This document shows, in pieces, positions 60,488 to 64,000 of a DNA stretch of 64,000 nucleotides. The stretch covers positions 62,001 to 126,000 of the forward strand of contig JAWLHE010000011.1 in the NCBI GenBank assembly GCA_041690495.1, written 5' to 3'. The notes beneath the pieces are model-generated. The model was not told the DNA's origin and did not search any database. It saw only the letters and a program-made list of their open reading frames with translations. This DNA is from DATAAP01 sp041690495. GTDB taxonomy: Bacteria; Pseudomonadota; Alphaproteobacteria; CACIAM-22H2. Position numbers and translations under genes: made by a program. How positions within the stretch are numbered: the stretch's first letter is position 1; every line of letters begins with the position of its first letter.

Positions 60488-61584
60488 CGGCTGGCGGTCT
60501 CGTGCGCCCGCATCGGCACGGTGCGAACTTTCTGGCCGACGCCTACAAAGTCCTGGCCGACCGCAATGATGGTCGAACGCTCTGGCAGGCCCGACACGTA
60601 CACCGCACCTTCGCCGCTGTTGCCGAGCACGGCCACGCGCGCGAAGCCGACGATGCCGTCCGCCGATACGACCTTGACGCCAACGGCGCCGTCATCGGCG
60701 AGCGTCAGCAGCGCCGGGCTGATCTTGTGCGCGAGTGTTTCGCCGACGACGATGCGCAGCTCCGCCGTCAGCCCCTCGACGATCCGGTTTTCAGGATTGG
60801 GTACTTCGAGTTCGAGCCGGAACGTCCGCGTGGCCGCATCCGCCACGACGCTGACCATCGCGATCGCACCGCGCAGCACGGCGCCGCCACCCAGAACGGC
60901 CTCCGCGGGCATGCCGCTGCGAATGCGCGCGACATGCTGCTCGTTGACGAAGCCGACGATGCGCAAAGGATCGAGATCGACGACCATACCGACCGGATCG
61001 CCGGCCTTGACATAAGTCCCGAGCTCGGCCGGCCGGGTGTCGAGCACACCTTCGAACGGCGTGTTGATGACCGTCTGCCCGATCTCGACCTCGATCCGCT
61101 TCACCATGGCGCGCGCCGAATCCAGCTTCGCCGCCGCATCCGCAAGCTGCGTCTCCGAACGGTGGCCCTTCGTGGCCAATTGCTGCGTCGCTTCGAACTC
61201 GATCCGGCGCTGTTTCAGCAGCGCTTGCGCCTCGCGCAACCGTGCCGTGCGATCATCGGTCGCAATGCGCGCGATCGTCTCGCCCGCGAGCACCGCCTGG
61301 CCGCGCTCGACCGGGAGTTCCACGATCCGCCCATCGATTTCCGCGCGCAATTCGACCTTGCGCCAAGCCGCGGTATGACCGAACAGCCGGATGACCTCCT
61401 TGCGCGGCGAAGCGACGGATTCGATCACGCGCACTGCCGGCAGCTCCCCGGCCGCATCGGCAACCGGCTGCTTCGCCTCCCGCCGGTTCTCGGATACCGT
61501 TCCGAATTGGCCGGACAGAATCCACGCGACCGCGCCGATCATCACTGCGCCGGCGACAAGCCAGGAATTGTTGAACCGTTTCAT
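60484..61584 (-). CDS. RND efflux periplasmic adaptor (membrane fusion protein)
   Basis: A 366-residue adaptor anchored by an N-terminal helix (SWLVAGAVMIGAVAWILSG). It has the lipoyl/barrel-sandwich halves (VELRAEIDGRIVELPVERGQ near residue 78 and TVINTPFEGVLDTRPAELGT near 172), an alpha hairpin between them (EAQALLKQRRIEFEATQQLA) and a beta-barrel domain. It links the inner-membrane RND pump to an outer-membrane channel. First gene of the two-gene operon; 319 bases of non-coding sequence lie upstream. Confidence 0.93.
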   Translation of the reverse strand: MKRFNNSWLVAGAVMIGAVAWILSGQFGTVSENRREAKQPVADAAGELPAVRVIESVASPRKEVIRLFGHTAAWRKVELRAEIDGRIVELPVERGQAVLAGETIARIATDDRTARLREAQALLKQRRIEFEATQQLATKGHRSETQLADAAAKLDSARAMVKRIEVEIGQTVINTPFEGVLDTRPAELGTYVKAGDPVGMVVDLDPLRIVGFVNEQHVARIRSGMPAEAVLGGGAVLRGAIAMVSVVADAATRTFRLELEVPNPENRIVEGLTAELRIVVGETLAHKISPALLTLADDGAVGVKVVSADGIVGFARVAVLGNSGEGAVYVSGLPERSTIIAVGQDFVGVGQKVRTVPMRAHETASR

Positions 61585-61903
61585 GTGCCGTCTCGTCTCG
61601 GAGGGCCGGCCGGCGGCAGACGCCAGTATTGTGGCAGCCCTCGCGAGCCTTGCTGGATAAACCCTGTGAGAAAAGTAGTGTCAGACCTGCGCCACTCTCT
61701 TCGTGAAATCCGGCAGCATCATGCCGGGCGTTTGTGGCTATTCCGGCGCCGGGCCGTCGGGCGCATGGCAATAAGAGCAATTCAGCCGGCAATCAAGCGC
61801 GTCCAGGCTACCCGACCGCAAGAATTCTATAATTGCTCATGGACTGTGCTCGGCATCCGAATATTGCTCTGAGCACCCGGCCCAGCTTCCGGAAAGGGGG
61901 CCA
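61585..61903. other. 319-base region upstream of the RND operon
   Basis: Between the cyclase-family gene stop (61904) and the adaptor start (61584), both minus strand. It contains a small palindrome near 61710-61730 (CCGGCA/TGCCGG arms) and an AT-rich patch near 61826-61836 that could be the -10 area of the efflux operon. I see no TetR- or MarR-type gene and no convincing coding frame. Confidence 0.45.
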
Positions 61904-62680
61904 TCAGCCGCCCAGGATCGCCACCGCACGCGTCCAGCCGGCCGACGCCCCACGGATCTTCACCGGAAAGCAGGCGACGGTGAAGCCATCCGCCGGCAAG
62001 GATTCGAGATTGTGCAGCTTCTCAAGATGGCAATAGCCGATGTCGCGCCCGGCCTTGTCGCCTTCCCAGATCAGCGAGGCATCGCCGCTTTCCGAGAACT
62101 TTTCCCTGGTGTGGGCGAACGGCGCGTCCCAGCTCCATGCGTCCGTGCCGGTCAGCCGCACGCCCCGCTCGAGCAGATACAGGGTCGCTGCACGTCCCAT
62201 GCCGCAACCCGCAGAGACATAGTCGTCATGCCCGTAGGCGCTGCCCGCGCGCGTATTGACGACCACGATCTCAAGTGGCCGCAGAACATGGCCGATCCGG
62301 GCCAGCTCCTTCTCGACGTCATCGGGTGTCGCCACATAACCGTCCGGCAGATGGCGGAAGTCGAGCTTCACGCCAGGCTGGAAGCACCAATCGAGCGGCA
62401 CCTCGTCGATCGTGATGGCGCGCTCGCCTTTGTTCATCGTCGAATGGAAATGATACGGCGCGTCCAGATGCGTGCCGTTATGGGTCATCAGCCGGATCCA
62501 TTCTATAGCCCAACCCTCGCCATCCGGCAGGTCGCTCTCCGTCAGTCCCGGAAAGAACGCGATCACGTCCTTCGCGCTGTCCTTGTGACGAGTGTACTCG
62601 ATGCGCGGCTCGTAGCCCGGCGGATCCGAGCGCATGTCGTTCTCCAGATGCATCGAGATGTCGATGAAGCATCGTGCCAT
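61904..62680 (-). CDS. Cyclase family protein (kynurenine-formamidase-like metal hydrolase)
   Basis: The 258-residue protein starts at the ATG at 62680 with GGAGGAGG upstream. It follows the cyclase (DUF/PF04199) family: FIDISMHLENDMRSDPPGY at the N-terminus, THNGTHLDAPYHFHSTMN near residue 68, the HxGTHxDxPxH metal-binding motif, then VVVNTRAGSAYGHDDYVSAG near 140 and GVRLTGTDAWSWDAPFAHTR near 175. Members include KynB formamidase and isatin hydrolase; the substrate here is not known. It reads in the same direction as the frameshifted flavin oxidoreductase, 78 bases away. Confidence 0.92.
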   Translation of the reverse strand: MARCFIDISMHLENDMRSDPPGYEPRIEYTRHKDSAKDVIAFFPGLTESDLPDGEGWAIEWIRLMTHNGTHLDAPYHFHSTMNKGERAITIDEVPLDWCFQPGVKLDFRHLPDGYVATPDDVEKELARIGHVLRPLEIVVVNTRAGSAYGHDDYVSAGCGMGRAATLYLLERGVRLTGTDAWSWDAPFAHTREKFSESGDASLIWEGDKAGRDIGYCHLEKLHNLESLPADGFTVACFPVKIRGASAGWTRAVAILGG

Positions 62681-62758
62681 GACTGCCTCCTCCCGCCGGC
62701 ATTTGTGCAAACGTAATCGCCCGGCCTGCGGAAAGTCCATCGGCCGGCGGGGAATGGA

Positions 62759-63869
62759 TCACACGGCGCGAGGCGCCACGGTCTTCGGTATGTCGATATC
62801 GAGCCGGCGCCCTCGCAGATATTGCGGCGGGCAGTGAACCGTGCCGCCGAGTGCATCGGCCGCTCGCCAGCACCATAGCGGGTCGTTGAGCATGCCGCGC
62901 GCGAGCATCACTGCGTCGGCCTGTCCGTTGCGTATGATCGCGTCGGCCTGGTGCGGCTCGGTGATCATGCCCACCGCAAAGGTGGTCAGACCGGTTTCGC
63001 GCCGGATCCGATCGGCATAGCCGACCTGGTAGCCCGGCTCCGTCTTGATCTGCTGGCGCGGCGAGATCGCCGCCGGATACATCGACGAAGTCGACGCCAA
63101 GCGGCTTGAGCGCAGAGACGAACCGTACCGCATCGGCGATATCGGCACCCTCGCCCGGCAGGTAGTCGGTCGCCGAGACGCGCACCCCGAGCGGACGATC
63201 GGCCGGCCAGACGCGGCGCACCGCCTCGACGACCTCGAGCGGAAAACGCATGCGGCGCTCCACAGTGCCGCCATAGCCGTCATCGCGCCGGTTCGAGATG
63301 GGCGACAGGAACTGGTGCAGGAGATAGCCGTGCGCCGCGTGAACCTCGGCCACGTCGAACCCGGCGGCGAGAGCATGTCGCGCCGACATGGCGAACTCCT
63401 CCTTGATCCGCTCGAGACCTTCGCCGTCGATCGGCTCGGGCGCAGGCCAGCCGTCGGCGTGCGGAATCGCGCTCGGCCCGCGGATCGTCCAGGCTGCGTC
63501 GCCCGTCAATGGCTGCCCGCCGTGCCAGGGCACGTTGACCGAGCCCTTCCTCCCGGCATGGGCAAGCTGAACACCGATGACCACGTCCGCATCGACGCTG
63601 CGAATGAAGTCGACGATGCGACGCAGCGCCTCTTCGTGCGCCCCGCTCCACAGGCCAAGGCAGGCCGGCGAAATGCGCCCTTCGGCGCTGACATGCGTCG
63701 CCTCGACCATCAGAAGACCGAGTCCGGCCGCGGCAAAGCGGCCAAGATGCACGAAATGCCAGTCCTGGGCGATTCCCCCGACTGCGCTGTATTGGCACAT
63801 CGGTGACAGCACGACCCGGTTGCGGAGCGTGCGCCCAGCAAGAGGCAATGGATCGAAAAGCCCGACCAT
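62759..63869 (-). pseudogene. NADH:flavin oxidoreductase / old yellow enzyme (YqjM-like), broken by a frameshift
   Basis: Read from the ATG at 63869 (or 63905), the first 267 codons encode a YqjM-like ene-reductase: GLFDPLPLAGRTLRNRVVLS, PMCQYSA, QLAHAGRKGSV near residue 95, HAAHGYLLHQFLSPISNRR near 180 and YGGTVERRMRFPLEVVEAVR. After DFVDVSGG the frame changes: the expected continuation ISPRQQIKTEPGYQVGYADR, FAVGMITEPHQADAIIRNGQ and ADAVMLARGMLNDPLWCWRA lies in the next frame, ending at 62759. Removing one base at about 63068 restores an uninterrupted 370-residue protein. It may be a true inactivating insertion or a base-calling error. OYEs reduce activated C=C bonds with FMN and NAD(P)H. 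Confidence 0.85.
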
Positions 63870-63969
63870 CGACAGCTCGCGTCCGGTAAAGAGCTGTCCC
63901 TTCATACGCGATTTCGATCACGGTCGGAAATACGGCGGACGAGACCTCAGCCCCGCCCGCCGCGGATGA

Positions 63970-64000
63970 TCAATCGAGCTTGATCTGGGCGCGCTCGACC
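63970..64000 (-). CDS. C-terminal fragment of a gene continuing past the right edge
   Basis: The last nine codons before a TGA at 63970 would read VERAQIKLD. That ending is reminiscent of TctC/Bug-type substrate-binding proteins of tripartite tricarboxylate transporters, which often finish in xAxIKLD. With only 31 bases visible this is a guess, kept because the frame direction fits the neighbours. Confidence 0.25.
   Translation of the reverse strand, partial: VERAQIKLD

Overview
The window is GC-rich, gene-dense chromosomal DNA from an alphaproteobacterium, most likely Hyphomicrobiales (Rhizobiales) or a close relative. This is inferred from gene content: the glyQ-glyS-ppdK block, a formimidoylglutamate-deiminase type histidine pathway, an Aap-type amino-acid transporter, and the palindromic repeats that encode a GLDPG-like peptide and are common in this class. 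I see no rRNA, CRISPR array, phage or insertion sequence. There is one tRNA (Pro, CGG).

Layout. 1-4.7 kb: end of a fumarylacetoacetate-hydrolase-family/dehydrogenase operon, an orphan secretin-like protein, a DUF4168 protein and an HtrA-like protein that has lost its catalytic triad. 4.2-12.3 kb: a leftward cluster of four glycosyltransferases joined by 4-base overlaps or tiny gaps, an AsnB-type amidotransferase, pyrC and two GNAT acetyltransferases; this looks like envelope glycan synthesis. 12.4-24.4 kb: housekeeping genes (ygfZ, PCuAC copper chaperone, HIT protein, ppdK, glyS, glyQ, S49 protease, N6-adenine methyltransferase, DUF2007 protein, polyprenyl diphosphate synthase, tRNA-Pro). 24.5-33.5 kb: ABM monooxygenase, Kup potassium transporter with a coupled CigR-like small gene, cytochrome c, class III aminotransferase, apt, and a 1200-residue seven-PAS histidine kinase.

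33.5-55.2 kb is dominated by histidine degradation. hutI-hutG-creatininase run leftwards; hutF-hutU-heparinase-like lyase-cupin run rightwards from the same 80-base intergenic region; hutH lies about 14 kb further on, divergent from an aapJQM amino-acid importer. Between them are an NMT1/SsuA-type ABC importer, a HisC-like aminotransferase, a LuxR-type regulator and several unknown secreted or membrane proteins. Together HutH, HutU, HutI, HutF and HutG encode the complete five-step route from histidine to glutamate and formate. No HutC repressor gene is present, and the Aap system has no ATPase gene here.

55.2-64 kb: TerB-domain protein, DUF938 methyltransferase, a candidate small RNA with a good intrinsic terminator, a two-gene RND efflux system without an outer-membrane channel gene, a cyclase-family hydrolase and an old-yellow-enzyme gene interrupted by a one-base frameshift.
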